NCBI GenBank assembly: GCA_016715865.1 | Contig: JADJXM010000003.1 | Span: forward strand, 110,001 to 174,000 | Source: Acidobacteriota bacterium | GTDB taxonomy: Bacteria; Acidobacteriota; Blastocatellia; RBC074 | Reading direction: 5' to 3' | Length of the DNA: 64,000 nt | Part shown: piece after piece, positions 49,100 to 59,062 of the stretch | Numbering within the stretch: the first letter of the stretch is position 1 | Layout of the letters: each line of letters starts with the position of its first letter | Notes under the pieces: generated by a model | What the model saw: only the letters and a program-made list of their open reading frames with translations | Told to the model about the DNA's origin: nothing | Database searches by the model: none | Program-made: the position numbers and the translations under genes

Positions 49100-49111
49100 T
49101 TATGAATTACC

Positions 49112-50067
<956 letters not shown>

Positions 50068-50071
<4 letters not shown>

Positions 50072-51000
50072 CTGGAAATCTTCAGGTAATCCGGCCGGTC
50101 GATTCTGTTGCGCATTCCGCCGAAGAGCGCCTTGGGCACAACCAGAAACAGCGCCCCGACCGATTCAACGATCCCAAAACCGGCGAGTTTCAATGCCGCC
50201 CCGGGTCTTCTTCCCATCCACTGTAAGGCCGATTTCATTTTGGCGAGCGGAAGTGCGATGACAGACAGCGCTGCGACGCGCAACCCCGGATGCCTGACCG
50301 GGTACCGCTGCCACGCGAGATATCCATATCTGTGTCCCATCACCAGTATGAATTCCCAGTGGCGCAGTTTTTTGATGACAGCCCGCAAAGTCAACGGGCG
50401 CTGCGGATGCAGAACAATCGCTTCAGGCTGCCATGCAATGCGCCCGAACTGCTGTATTCGCGCCGCCAGCTCGGTATCTTCGTATGCCGGATAAGGGAAC
50501 GATTCATCGAATCCGCCGGCTTCGATCAGGGCCTCCCGTCGATAGGCGCAGTTACAGGTCAAAAAGACGCCTCCATCCTTATTTATCGGCCCCTCTCCGA
50601 GCGGGTCGAACTCGCCTTCGTTTTCAGCATAGACTTTCCCCTCGACTCCGGCGGCATCGGGTTGCGATTGAAATGCTTCATTGAGCTTGCTCAGCCATCG
50701 CCTGTCGGGCAGCGTGTCACTGTCTGTCATGGCCACAATGCTGCCGGTTGCCTGACGGATCCCCAGATTACGCGCGGCCGCCGGCCCTTTCGGCGGCTGC
50801 CGGGCGTAACGAAGGTTGAATCCATCTTTCGCAAACTCCTCGATAATTGAATCGATCGGTTCATCCGAGCCATCGTCACAGACAATGACCTCGAAATTCG
50901 CTCGATCGAAATCCTGCCGGGTCAGCGCCTGCAGGCACCCTCGCAGGTCCCCACAACGATTCCGCGTCGGTATGATGACTGAAAATTCGTATCTCCCCAT
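50068..51000 (-). CDS. GT2-family glycosyltransferase
   Basis: 310 residues. FSVIIPTRNRCGDLRGCLQAL, FEVIVCDDGSDEP and GSIVAMTDSDTLPDRRWL carry the GT-A motifs (DDGS, TDSD); GGFDESFPYPAYEDTELAARIQQFG holds the ED motif. The C-terminal region has hydrophobic helices. It overlaps the next gene by 4 bases. Its start faces an intergenic region filled with heptad repeats and a repeat element, so the promoter or readthrough path is unclear. Confidence 0.88.
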
Positions 51001-51025
51001 TAATAGGCTTTCTGATAATGTGAAT

Positions 51026-51060
51026 AGTGAAAAAGTAGAAAGTTGAAAGTTGAAAGTCAG
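51026..51060. repeat. AGTAGAA/AGTTGAA heptad array, left half of a pair
   Basis: Units AGTGAAA, AGTAGAA, AGTTGAA, AGTTGAA and AGTCAG follow one another. The complementary array is at 51491-51527, on the other side of the inserted CTGATG element, so the element interrupts what was a heptad hairpin. Confidence 0.8.
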
Positions 51061-51075
51061 AACGATATTAAATAA

Positions 51076-51451
51076 CTGATGTTATGCAGAAGAGTCCTTT
51101 AAAATCGATTTGACAAATTTTTGGGTTTCTCAAGCATATTCTTTCTGTGAGCCTGCAACGCAGGCGAAGAACCCGGGGTGGAGCGAGGCCGCCAGGCCGA
51201 GCGAAGCCCCGGGTTCAGTCCACCAAGATTGGCCAAGCCCACGAAGTGATGATTCTGGGCGGAAGAGTCAGGCGTCATCGAGAAATCTGCCGCCCATTTC
51301 ATGGGCTTGTTGAGATGATGATACCAATACCCGGGGTTCCGCTCGGCCTGACGGCCTCGCTCCACCCCGGGCTCTATTCTTCCCACCCGCTTCGCGGGTT
51401 CAGGACAAGTCAAGCAATTTCCGATTATTGTCTCTGCGTAACATCAGTCAG
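51076..51451. mobile_element. CTGATG-ended palindromic element, copy 1
   Basis: About 376 bases with inverted ends CTGATGTTATGCAGA and TCTGCGTAACATCAG (followed by TCAG). TTAAATAA occurs on both sides (51068-51075 and 51452-51459), consistent with a 7-8 base target duplication. The inside is a mosaic of palindromes: gcctgcaacgcaggc at 51151-51165, an inverted pair of cccggggtggagcgaggccg segments, and gcgggtgg/cccgc hairpins. A 104-codon open frame exists but varies between copies and is probably not a gene. No transposase. Confidence 0.82.
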
Positions 51452-51490
51452 TTAAATAAATACACCACAATTTTAAGTTAAAGTGTCTTC

Positions 51491-51527
51491 TGACTTTCAA
51501 CTTTCTACTTTCTACTTTTAACTTTCT
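51491..51527. repeat. Heptad array, right half of the pair, overlapping a gene end
   Basis: Units GACTTTC, AACTTTC, TACTTTC, TACTTTT, AACTTTC run across the stop codon of the GT2 gene (TAG at 51505-51507) and encode its last residues (VKSRK). Confidence 0.82.
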
Positions 51528-52422
51528 TATCGTTTCTCCATTTTTGCAGACAATCTGCGAAATTGATGATCAGGTCGAACTGGATGCGAATCAGGTCCCA
51601 CAACCGAACGAGTCTGAAATTTTTTCTGATGTCATTCATCTTGGTCATCAGAGTGCGCGCATAGCTCGCCAGGTTGACGGTCAACGTCCTGCGCGGATCG
51701 GTCAGGTTGAAAATGAACTGGCTGCGATCGCAACGGTAATCACGCTCACGCGATCGGGCCGCATCAGCCTGCCACATGCCTCCGCGATAGTGGCGAATGC
51801 GCGAACCAGGCACCAGTGCCACAGTATAACCGGCGCAGAGAGCCCGCCGGCAAAGGTCAATCTCTTCATAAAAAGCGAAATAGATTGGATCGAGCATTCC
51901 GATCTTCTCAATCGCGCCGCGCTTGATGGCCAGGCAGGCGCCTTCGACCCACTCGACCGGAATCCACGATCGCGCATTTGCAGGATCACGCAGTTCTTCG
52001 AGCAGTTCGGGAAAAGCAGTCTTCGTCCAGCTGTTGAAATCCGTTCCCTCGTAATTCATCTGGACAGCTCCAAGTATGCCGATCGACGGCACCCGCTCGC
52101 CGATATTAATCAAACGATCGAGCCAGTCGGGTTCGACTATTGTGTCGGGATTGAGCAGGACTACATACTCGGCGCCCGCGGCCAGCGCGCGATCGATGCC
52201 CCTGTTATTGCCCTCTGAAAATCCGAGATTGCTTTCGTTGACGAGCACTTCAACCTCGGGAAAATGCCCCCGAACAAGCGTCAGGCTGTCATCATGAGAA
52301 GCATTGTCAACCAGCAGTATTTTGTAATTGTCATATGCAGTTCCGCGCAGCGATTCGAGGCATGCCTGCAACCACGCGCGCCCGTTGAAATTCAGGATAA
52401 CTACGTATGCCAGTTTCTGCAT
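51505..52422 (-). CDS. GT2-family glycosyltransferase
   Basis: 305 residues. AYVVILNFNGRAWLQACLESL, KILLVDNASHDDS, ESNLGFSEGNNRGIDRALAAGAEYVVLLNPDTIV and YFAFYEEIDLCRRALCAGY are the motifs of the rhamnosyltransferase-like GT2 group. The C-terminus KKVKSRK is encoded by heptad repeat DNA, so the natural end may once have been different. The gene is bracketed by two inverted copies of the CTGATG element, which makes it look like a cassette inside the locus. Confidence 0.88.
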   Translation of the reverse strand: MQKLAYVVILNFNGRAWLQACLESLRGTAYDNYKILLVDNASHDDSLTLVRGHFPEVEVLVNESNLGFSEGNNRGIDRALAAGAEYVVLLNPDTIVEPDWLDRLINIGERVPSIGILGAVQMNYEGTDFNSWTKTAFPELLEELRDPANARSWIPVEWVEGACLAIKRGAIEKIGMLDPIYFAFYEEIDLCRRALCAGYTVALVPGSRIRHYRGGMWQADAARSRERDYRCDRSQFIFNLTDPRRTLTVNLASYARTLMTKMNDIRKNFRLVRLWDLIRIQFDLIINFADCLQKWRNDKKVKSRK

Positions 52423-52430
52423 GGTAAATC

Positions 52431-52451
52431 AGTTGAAAGTTGAAAGTTGAA
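52431..52451. repeat. AGTTGAA heptad array, left half of a pair
   Basis: Three perfect tandem AGTTGAA heptads directly upstream of the GT2 start. The facing array is at 52881-52922 beyond the second CTGATG element. Confidence 0.82.
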
Positions 52452-52463
52452 CACCATTATTTA

Positions 52464-52841
52464 CTGATGTTACGCAGAGACAATGTTCGGAAATTGCTTG
52501 ATTTGTCCCGAACCCGCGAAGCGGGTGGCAGAATAGAGCCCGGGGTGGAGCGAGGCCGCCAGGCCGAGCGGAACCCCGGGTATTGGTATCATCATCTCAA
52601 CAAGCCCATGAAATGGGCGGCAGATTTCTCGATGACGCCTGACTCTTCCGCCCAGACTATCGCCCACTTCGTGGGCTTGCCAATTTTGGTGGAACTGAAC
52701 CCGGGGCTTCGCTCGGCCTGGCGGCCTCGCTCCACCCCGGGCTCTATTCTTTCGCCTGCGTTGCAGGCTCACAGAAGAATTGCTTGAGCAACCCAAAAAT
52801 TTGTCAAATCGATTTTAAAGGACTCTTCTGCGTAACATCAG
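52464..52841. mobile_element. CTGATG-ended palindromic element, copy 2 (inverted)
   Basis: About 378 bases, reverse-complementary to copy 1 at high identity, with perfect ends CTGATGTTACGCAGA and TCTGCGTAACATCAG. TTATTTA lies on both sides (52457-52463 and 52842-52848), a 7-base target duplication; it is the complement of the TAAATAA beside copy 1. Internal palindromes are the same (gcccatgaaatgggc, gcctgcgttgcaggc, cccgcgaagcggg). Confidence 0.83.
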
Positions 52842-52880
52842 TTATTTACATGTAGGTTCCATTTTTTGCACCTCAAAACA

Positions 52881-52922
52881 CTTTGTACTTTCAACTTTTA
52901 ACTTTTAACTTTCTACTTTCTA
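52881..52922. repeat. Heptad array, right half, overlapping a gene end
   Basis: Units CTTTGTA, CTTTCAA, CTTTTAA, CTTTTAA, CTTTCTA, CTTTCTA. The GT4 gene ends inside it (TAG at 52913-52915), with last residues NRK encoded by the array. Confidence 0.82.
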
Positions 52923-53983
52923 TTTATCATCCGCTCGAAAGCCTCGACCGAGTGTTCCCATCCGAAATCCTGAATTCGTTTATGGCCGGCCTTTGCCAGG
53001 CGGACGCGTAACTGGTCATCCTGCAGGACGCGCAGCAGATTGCGGCCAAGCTCATCCGGTCGCTTTATCGGGGAGAGCAATGCGTTGAGTCCGTCCTCAG
53101 CGAATTCGAAAACCCCTTCGTTGGTGGTCGATACAAGCGCACATCCGCAGGCCATCGCCTCGGCTGCCGGCAGTCCCCAGCCTTCAATCCAGCTCGGGTG
53201 AATGTATACCCGGCAATTATTGAATAGATCGCGCAACCGCTCCGGAGTTGGGTTGTGAACATAATCGATCCAGGACGGCAGGCCCTGATCGCGCGGGTGC
53301 ACTCCAAAAAGCACAGCCTGTAAATCGGGAATTTCCCGTTTCGCCATCTTGATCGCAGCCAGGCCATCCGCCGTCCCCTTGATCGTATTCGGGCTGGCCA
53401 TCATGGCCACTCGCAGGGCTGATCGCCCGCCGATCGGCCGCGTCAGATGGAACTGCGAAAAGTCGAGGCCGATCGGGATGTAACTGGTCTTCTCTTCCTG
53501 ACCCAGCTCTTGAGCAATGCGATATAACCATTTCGAGACGACGATTTTTTCCAGCGACAACCGCCAGGTTGCTCGAACATCGTCCTCGGATCCGTGCCAC
53601 GACTCCCATGACTGAATCAGATAGAACTTGCGGCCTTTGTCGGAGCCGTATTTTGAGACCGGTAGAGCAGTCTGAAATGCCGTTGCCACGATGGCGTCGG
53701 CATCCGGAATGAACCGTTCGCGCAGATCGGGTATCAATCGAACCGTGATCGACCGATCCAGTTGAAACCATGGAATCAGCGGGCGATGCTTTATCCGCAG
53801 CTTCACCTGCCAGAGCATTGACTTGATCAACTCGATCAATCCTTTACGCTCTTCGATATTTCTCGGATGCAGGATGGTGATCGCGTGCCCGCGAGCCCGC
53901 AGGCGATTGGCATATTCGTAAACGACTTTGAATCCGCCCGCCGGACTGTCTAAATACATCGGCAGGATAAAAGTGATTTTCAC
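52913..53983 (-). CDS. GT4-family glycosyltransferase
   Basis: 356 residues from a GTG at 53983, which overlaps the upstream stop as GTGA; the protein then starts VKITFILPMYLDSPAGGFKVVYEYANRL, the expected beginning. The longer reading to 54019 is less likely. The donor domain holds RVAMMASPNTIKGTADGLAAI, LFNNCRVYIHPSWIEGWGLPAAEAMACGCALVST (EX7E) and EDGLNALLSPIKRPDELG. Resembles rhamnan/WsaF-like or generic GT4 transferases. Its stop lies in heptad repeat DNA. Confidence 0.87.
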   Translation of the reverse strand: MKITFILPMYLDSPAGGFKVVYEYANRLRARGHAITILHPRNIEERKGLIELIKSMLWQVKLRIKHRPLIPWFQLDRSITVRLIPDLRERFIPDADAIVATAFQTALPVSKYGSDKGRKFYLIQSWESWHGSEDDVRATWRLSLEKIVVSKWLYRIAQELGQEEKTSYIPIGLDFSQFHLTRPIGGRSALRVAMMASPNTIKGTADGLAAIKMAKREIPDLQAVLFGVHPRDQGLPSWIDYVHNPTPERLRDLFNNCRVYIHPSWIEGWGLPAAEAMACGCALVSTTNEGVFEFAEDGLNALLSPIKRPDELGRNLLRVLQDDQLRVRLAKAGHKRIQDFGWEHSVEAFERMINRK

Positions 53984-54879
53984 GACCAGCGTTTGAGCAG
54001 CGAAGCAGCTATGATCCATCGGAAAACGCGTGGCTTGAGGCTGATTCTCAATGCATCAGCATATTTCCTCAGGCATTCAGTCCAATTACCCTTCTGCTTC
54101 CAGGCGTAACCGGCGCGGATGAAGAGTCGCGCGAAGAGCAGGTTTCTGTCAACGCCCGTCTCGGTCCACATCCGGGGAAACTGGCGTTCGATCTCTCGAA
54201 TGGCGCGCAGTGAGAGCGTCAATCCCTTATCGATGTCTGATCCGTCACCCATGAGGTTGCCCGGGCGAAGACGGTACATCGCCAGCGGTTCGGACATGCC
54301 TGCTATCTCGAACGACGTGGCGATGCGCATCCAGTATTCGTAATCCTCGACAGCGATCAATTCAGGGCTTTCATTCAGATAACCGACCCGCTCAACGCAG
54401 GACCGCCTGATGATGACCGTCGAGTTGGGTATGAAATCTCCAAAGAGCAGTTGACGGAAATTCGGGTCGCCGGTGTAACCGATTTTACCGCGAGAAACCC
54501 TTTCGCCGTTCTCATCTGCAAACATTATCGCTTCGGCGAATAGAAGTCCGACTTGCGGATGAGCATCAAGATAGGCCACCTGCTTTTCGATCTTATCGGG
54601 CATCCATAAATCGTCACTGTCGATAAATGCCAGATATTCGCCGGTCGAATGCCTGATCGCCGCATTCCGGGCCGATGCGGGGCCGCCATTCCGTTTGGCC
54701 AGCACTGTGATCGACGGTTCGTAGCTCTTCAGCACTTCGAGCGTTCCGTCCGAAGATCCGTCGTCGACCGCTATGACTTCGCCCGCCGGCAGTGTCTGCG
54801 CCAGCACGCTCTCGATGGTTTCAGCCACATAATCCCGGGCATTATATGCGGGGATAATCACGCTGACTCTAGATCTCAC
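53980..54879 (-). CDS. GT2-family glycosyltransferase
   Basis: 299 residues from a GTG at 54879. RVSVIIPAYNARDYVAETIESVLAQ, EVIAVDDGSSDGT, NGGPASARNAAIRHSTGEYLAFIDSDDLWMPDKIEKQ are the classical GT2 motifs with DDGS and DSDD. YEYWMRIATSFEIAG gives the acceptor-side acidic/aromatic motif. It overlaps the upstream gene by 11 bases. Confidence 0.89.
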   Translation of the reverse strand: MRSRVSVIIPAYNARDYVAETIESVLAQTLPAGEVIAVDDGSSDGTLEVLKSYEPSITVLAKRNGGPASARNAAIRHSTGEYLAFIDSDDLWMPDKIEKQVAYLDAHPQVGLLFAEAIMFADENGERVSRGKIGYTGDPNFRQLLFGDFIPNSTVIIRRSCVERVGYLNESPELIAVEDYEYWMRIATSFEIAGMSEPLAMYRLRPGNLMGDGSDIDKGLTLSLRAIREIERQFPRMWTETGVDRNLLFARLFIRAGYAWKQKGNWTECLRKYADALRISLKPRVFRWIIAASLLKRWS

Positions 54880-55759
54880 GTCGTTGCGCTCTCAAATAGC
54901 CCCACACGAACGCCGGCTGGCGCATATAACCGAGCACGGCGAAATAGACAGCTTTTCTGGGCTCGCATTTCCGCAGATGACGAATCAGATCGCTGAGGAG
55001 AGTTCGAAATCGAAACAGACTGCGAATCATCTGCCGGCCCGGGTTCTCTATTTTTCTATGGGGATGCAGCCGACCAAGAATGTATGCGCCTTCGCCGTAG
55101 TTCGTCAGTGTTCGCAGCAGGCCGGCTCCGGTCTGGCGATGATGATGCAGAACGATTGCCTTATCCGTTGCTCGAAAATTGTAACCGAGCGATTTGATGC
55201 GGAACCCAAGTTCGGCCTCTTCGCCCCCGGGCTTCCGAAATCGTTCGTTGAACAGTCCGGCTCTGAGCAGAACATCCTTTCGAAAACAGGCGTTGGCGGT
55301 GATCAGGTATTGAATCTCACCGGTCTCATCAGGCATCGGATCGAGCAGCCGAATCTGATCGACATACTGGCTCGTCCAATCGTAGCTGACGCTGCGAACG
55401 ATCCCTCCAGCCCCTGCGACCCGCGGATCACTGAACTCCCTCATCAGAAAATAGAGCCAGTTGCCCTCCGGCAGGCAATCGCTGTCAGTGAATGCGATGT
55501 AATCTCCGTGAGCGAACCTGATGCCCTGATTTCTGGCAGAAGCCGGACCACCGTTCGGCTTTGGCAAATAGACTATCCTGTTGCCGTACTTTCGAACGAC
55601 CTCGTCCGTTCCATCCGTCGATCCGTCATCCACAATAATCACTTCGAACGGCGGCATGGATTGCTGCAGTACGCATTCAATGGCGTAACCGATCGTTTTA
55701 CTGCCGTTATAAACGGGGATGACGACCGATATTCTTGGCTGGGTTTCTCTATCTATCAA
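54869..55759 (-). CDS. GT2-family glycosyltransferase
   Basis: 296 residues from a TTG at 55759, the only start that keeps the full domain. RISVVIPVYNGSKTIGYAIECVLQQ, EVIIVDDGSTDGTDEVV, NGGPASARNQGIRFAHGDYIAFTDSDCLPEGNWL are GT-A motifs; RKPGGEEAELGFRIKSLGY has the ED-like acidic pair. A single heptad remnant (gagtagaaagtaaaag) lies just upstream, near 55770, so the ribosome site is poor. Confidence 0.87.
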   Translation of the reverse strand: MIDRETQPRISVVIPVYNGSKTIGYAIECVLQQSMPPFEVIIVDDGSTDGTDEVVRKYGNRIVYLPKPNGGPASARNQGIRFAHGDYIAFTDSDCLPEGNWLYFLMREFSDPRVAGAGGIVRSVSYDWTSQYVDQIRLLDPMPDETGEIQYLITANACFRKDVLLRAGLFNERFRKPGGEEAELGFRIKSLGYNFRATDKAIVLHHHRQTGAGLLRTLTNYGEGAYILGRLHPHRKIENPGRQMIRSLFRFRTLLSDLIRHLRKCEPRKAVYFAVLGYMRQPAFVWGYLRAQRREI

Positions 55760-55789
55760 AATGAGTAGAAAGTAAAAGCCGGAGCAGCG

Positions 55790-56689
55790 CTAAAAAGAGT
55801 TCATGATCGCACGGCGCAAACGCGCTTTTGCCGGTTTATACTTGAAATGATGCCAGCGCGAAGCCATAAATCGCCAGTACGCAAACGAAAACCTCGAGCC
55901 GAACAGCCGAGGCCCCAGGCTCAGCAGATCGGCATGATATCGCGAATAATCGTCGCCCGTCTTCGCTTCGCCGTGAAAGTTTGTGCAGGCCAGAACGCGA
56001 TCGACATTGACGAAATCGAACTTCCTGGCAATTCGTGACCAGTATTCGAAATCCATGATCAGATGCAGTTGCTCGTCAAGATAGCCGATCTGATCGAAGA
56101 CTTCGCGTCGCCAGAAGATCGATGGCTGGTGCATCTGATAGCCCTTCCAGAATTGAAACAGCCTGAGCCGGTTTTCGTACCGCCCCTCGAGCACGACAGG
56201 TTCGCGCCCGTCGTCGAATACTTTCAGGCAATGTCCGGCCATGGCGAAATTCCCGGTTCCATCAGCCAGCGTCTTTGCCACGACCTGCAAGGTATCCGGC
56301 TGAAAATAATCATCACTGTTTAACCAGCAGATGATATCGCCTGTCGCCCGGGCGAACCCCTTGTTGATGGCATGGCTTTGTCCGCGATCCGGTTCGCTCA
56401 CCCAGAACGCCAGCCACCCCTCGTATTTGCGAATCACGCTTACCGATTGATCCGTAGAGCCTCCGTCGATGATGATGTATTCGAGGTTCGGATAACCCTG
56501 CAAGAGGACTGATCGAATCGTCTGTTCAATGAATCTGCCCTGATTGAACGACGGCGTGATGACGCTGATCTTCGGCCAGTCAGCCTGTTTATCGAAGTTG
56601 TCGCCCTGACCTGATGACTGCCGCCATGGCCAGCCCGTTTCAGCTCGTTCAGGAGCGGGCATGTCTGATGTGAGCTTTTCAAGCGGCAT
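55790..56689 (-). CDS. GT2-family glycosyltransferase
   Basis: 299 residues. KISVITPSFNQGRFIEQTIRSVLLQ, EYIIIDGGSTDQSV, GQSHAINKGFARATGDIICWLNSDDYFQPDTL identify the GT2 subgroup with the DGGS and NSDD motifs common in exopolysaccharide loci. About 30 extra N-terminal residues precede the domain. It begins 6 bases after the Wzt stop, suggesting cotranscription. Confidence 0.89.
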   Translation of the reverse strand: MPLEKLTSDMPAPERAETGWPWRQSSGQGDNFDKQADWPKISVITPSFNQGRFIEQTIRSVLLQGYPNLEYIIIDGGSTDQSVSVIRKYEGWLAFWVSEPDRGQSHAINKGFARATGDIICWLNSDDYFQPDTLQVVAKTLADGTGNFAMAGHCLKVFDDGREPVVLEGRYENRLRLFQFWKGYQMHQPSIFWRREVFDQIGYLDEQLHLIMDFEYWSRIARKFDFVNVDRVLACTNFHGEAKTGDDYSRYHADLLSLGPRLFGSRFSFAYWRFMASRWHHFKYKPAKARLRRAIMNSF

Positions 56690-56695
56690 CGATCG

Positions 56696-57963
56696 TTATT
56701 GCGTAAGCCATTGATGCGGCACCAGGACGCCCTTGCCTCGCCATCCATCCGGGTAGAGCCTGCCGGTGCCGTAAAAATCGCCATCGATAACATCGAGTTC
56801 GACAGCGTTCAAAATCCAGTCCTCGACTTCGCGATTGACCTCGAGAAACAGCGTCAGGAGGTACTGGTTCTGACTCAGTGGAAGCCGAGGAATCAGGCAT
56901 CGCAGAGTCCCTTCCGGCTTCAGCGTGATCGGGTCCTGAATGACCAGCTCGCTCGAACAATTGAACAGGACCTGTCCGAGGCCGTCAAAAAATGTCACCG
57001 AGGCGCGGCAATTCGGCAGCGGCTGACTGCTCTCGGCGTGATAATCGAGTGCGATGACCAGCGGCTTTCCCGACACGCCATGTTCGACAGGATTTCCCTG
57101 ATCGTCCTCGAAGCGAACGCGCGTGAATCGGACGCGTCCTTTCCCCTGGCGATCTTCGAAAGTCGAGAGATCCCATGGTGTGACCGTGCGCAACCCCTTC
57201 AGATACTGCTGAATCACAGGTTCGATAGGTGCGTCAGCGACAATCCGACCGCGATCGATCAAAATGCCCCGATCGCACAGATTGAGCATCGCTGCAGTGT
57301 TATGACTGACGAAGATCACCGTCCGGCCGTGGCGTGCGACATCACTCATCTTGCCAAGGCATTTCTTCTGAAAGGCGGCGTCTCCGACGGCAAGTACTTC
57401 ATCGACAAGCAGGATTTCAGGTTCGAGGTGCGCCGCCACCGCGAACGCAAGGCGAACGTACATCCCGCTGCTGTAGCGTTTGACGGGCGTGTCGATGAAG
57501 CGTTCCAGCTCGGCGAAGGCAACGATCTCGTCGAACTTTCGTTCGATCTCCTTCCGGCTCATTCCAAGAATAGATCCATTGAGAAAGATATTTTCGCGCC
57601 CGCTCAACTCAGGGTGAAAGCCCGTACCCACTTCAAGCAGGCTCCCCACGCGGCCGAAAATCTCGACACGCCCGCGCGTCGGTTCGGTGATGCGTGCGAG
57701 TACCTTGAGCAGAGTGCTTTTGCCGGCGCCGTTTCGACCGACGATGCCAACGACTTCTCCCGGCTGAATCTCGAAACTGATATCCTCCAAAGCCCACAGA
57801 TCGGTCACGCTCCCGGCATTGCTGTTTCCGTTGCCGCGCGCCAGCTGCCCCAACCGTCCGACTGAATCGACTATCACATCACGCAGAGTGCGATTGACGT
57901 TTGGATTGGTCCCCAGTCGATAATGCTTGGCAATCCGTTCGGCTTTGATGGCAAAGGGGACTT

Positions 57964-57967
<4 letters not shown>
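56696..57967 (-). CDS. wzt: Polysaccharide ABC transporter ATP-binding protein (Wzt-like)
   Basis: 423 residues. The nucleotide-binding domain has Walker A GIVGRNGAGKST (about 72-83), signature VKRYSSGMYVRLAFA and Walker B PEILLVDEVLAVGD, with the H-loop in TVIFVSHNTAAM. From about residue 255 a C-terminal domain (RVRFTRVRFEDDQGNPVEHG and on) corresponds to the Wzt carbohydrate-binding domain that recognises the glycan chain end. With the neighbouring permease it exports lipid-linked polymer across the inner membrane. The ATG overlaps the permease stop (ATGA). Confidence 0.93.
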
Positions 57968-58794
<827 letters not shown>

Positions 58795-59062
58795 AACATC
58801 ATCCACTGCAATTTTTTGCACTTCTAAAGCCAAATTCTTGTAAACTTTAAACTGAGTTTTATGAATATTTTCGCACCACAGAGGCACTGAGGAGGGATTT
58901 AAATGAGGAATAATTCGATCGCTTTTGAGTGCTTTTGGCGAAACGGATATTACTGCGAATCATCACTTCTTATAATCCCTTGGCCGACTTCTCTGGCGTT
59001 GAATCCTTGCAGTCTTGGCGTCCTTGTGGTGATAAATCTATGAGTATAACTTTTCCAAGTAA
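58795..59062. other. Intergenic region between asparagine synthetase and Wzm genes
   Basis: About 270 bases with no gene. It contains low-complexity filler (ttcgcaccacagaggcactg and cttggcgtccttgtggtga) of the kind scattered in intergenic DNA. It may carry a promoter for the wzm-wzt-transferase block. Confidence 0.4.

Noticed and set aside
51099..51413. 104-codon open frame inside CTGATG element copy 1, with a similar 115-codon frame in copy 2 (52440-52787)
   Set aside because: The two translations share a stretch around WYHHLNKPMKWAADF but diverge by indels, and the sequence is dominated by palindromes; the similarity is explained by repeat identity rather than coding constraint.
54884..55768. 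294-codon open frame antisense to a GT2 gene
   Set aside because: The minus strand encodes a complete GT2 domain with all motifs; the plus frame has no family features.
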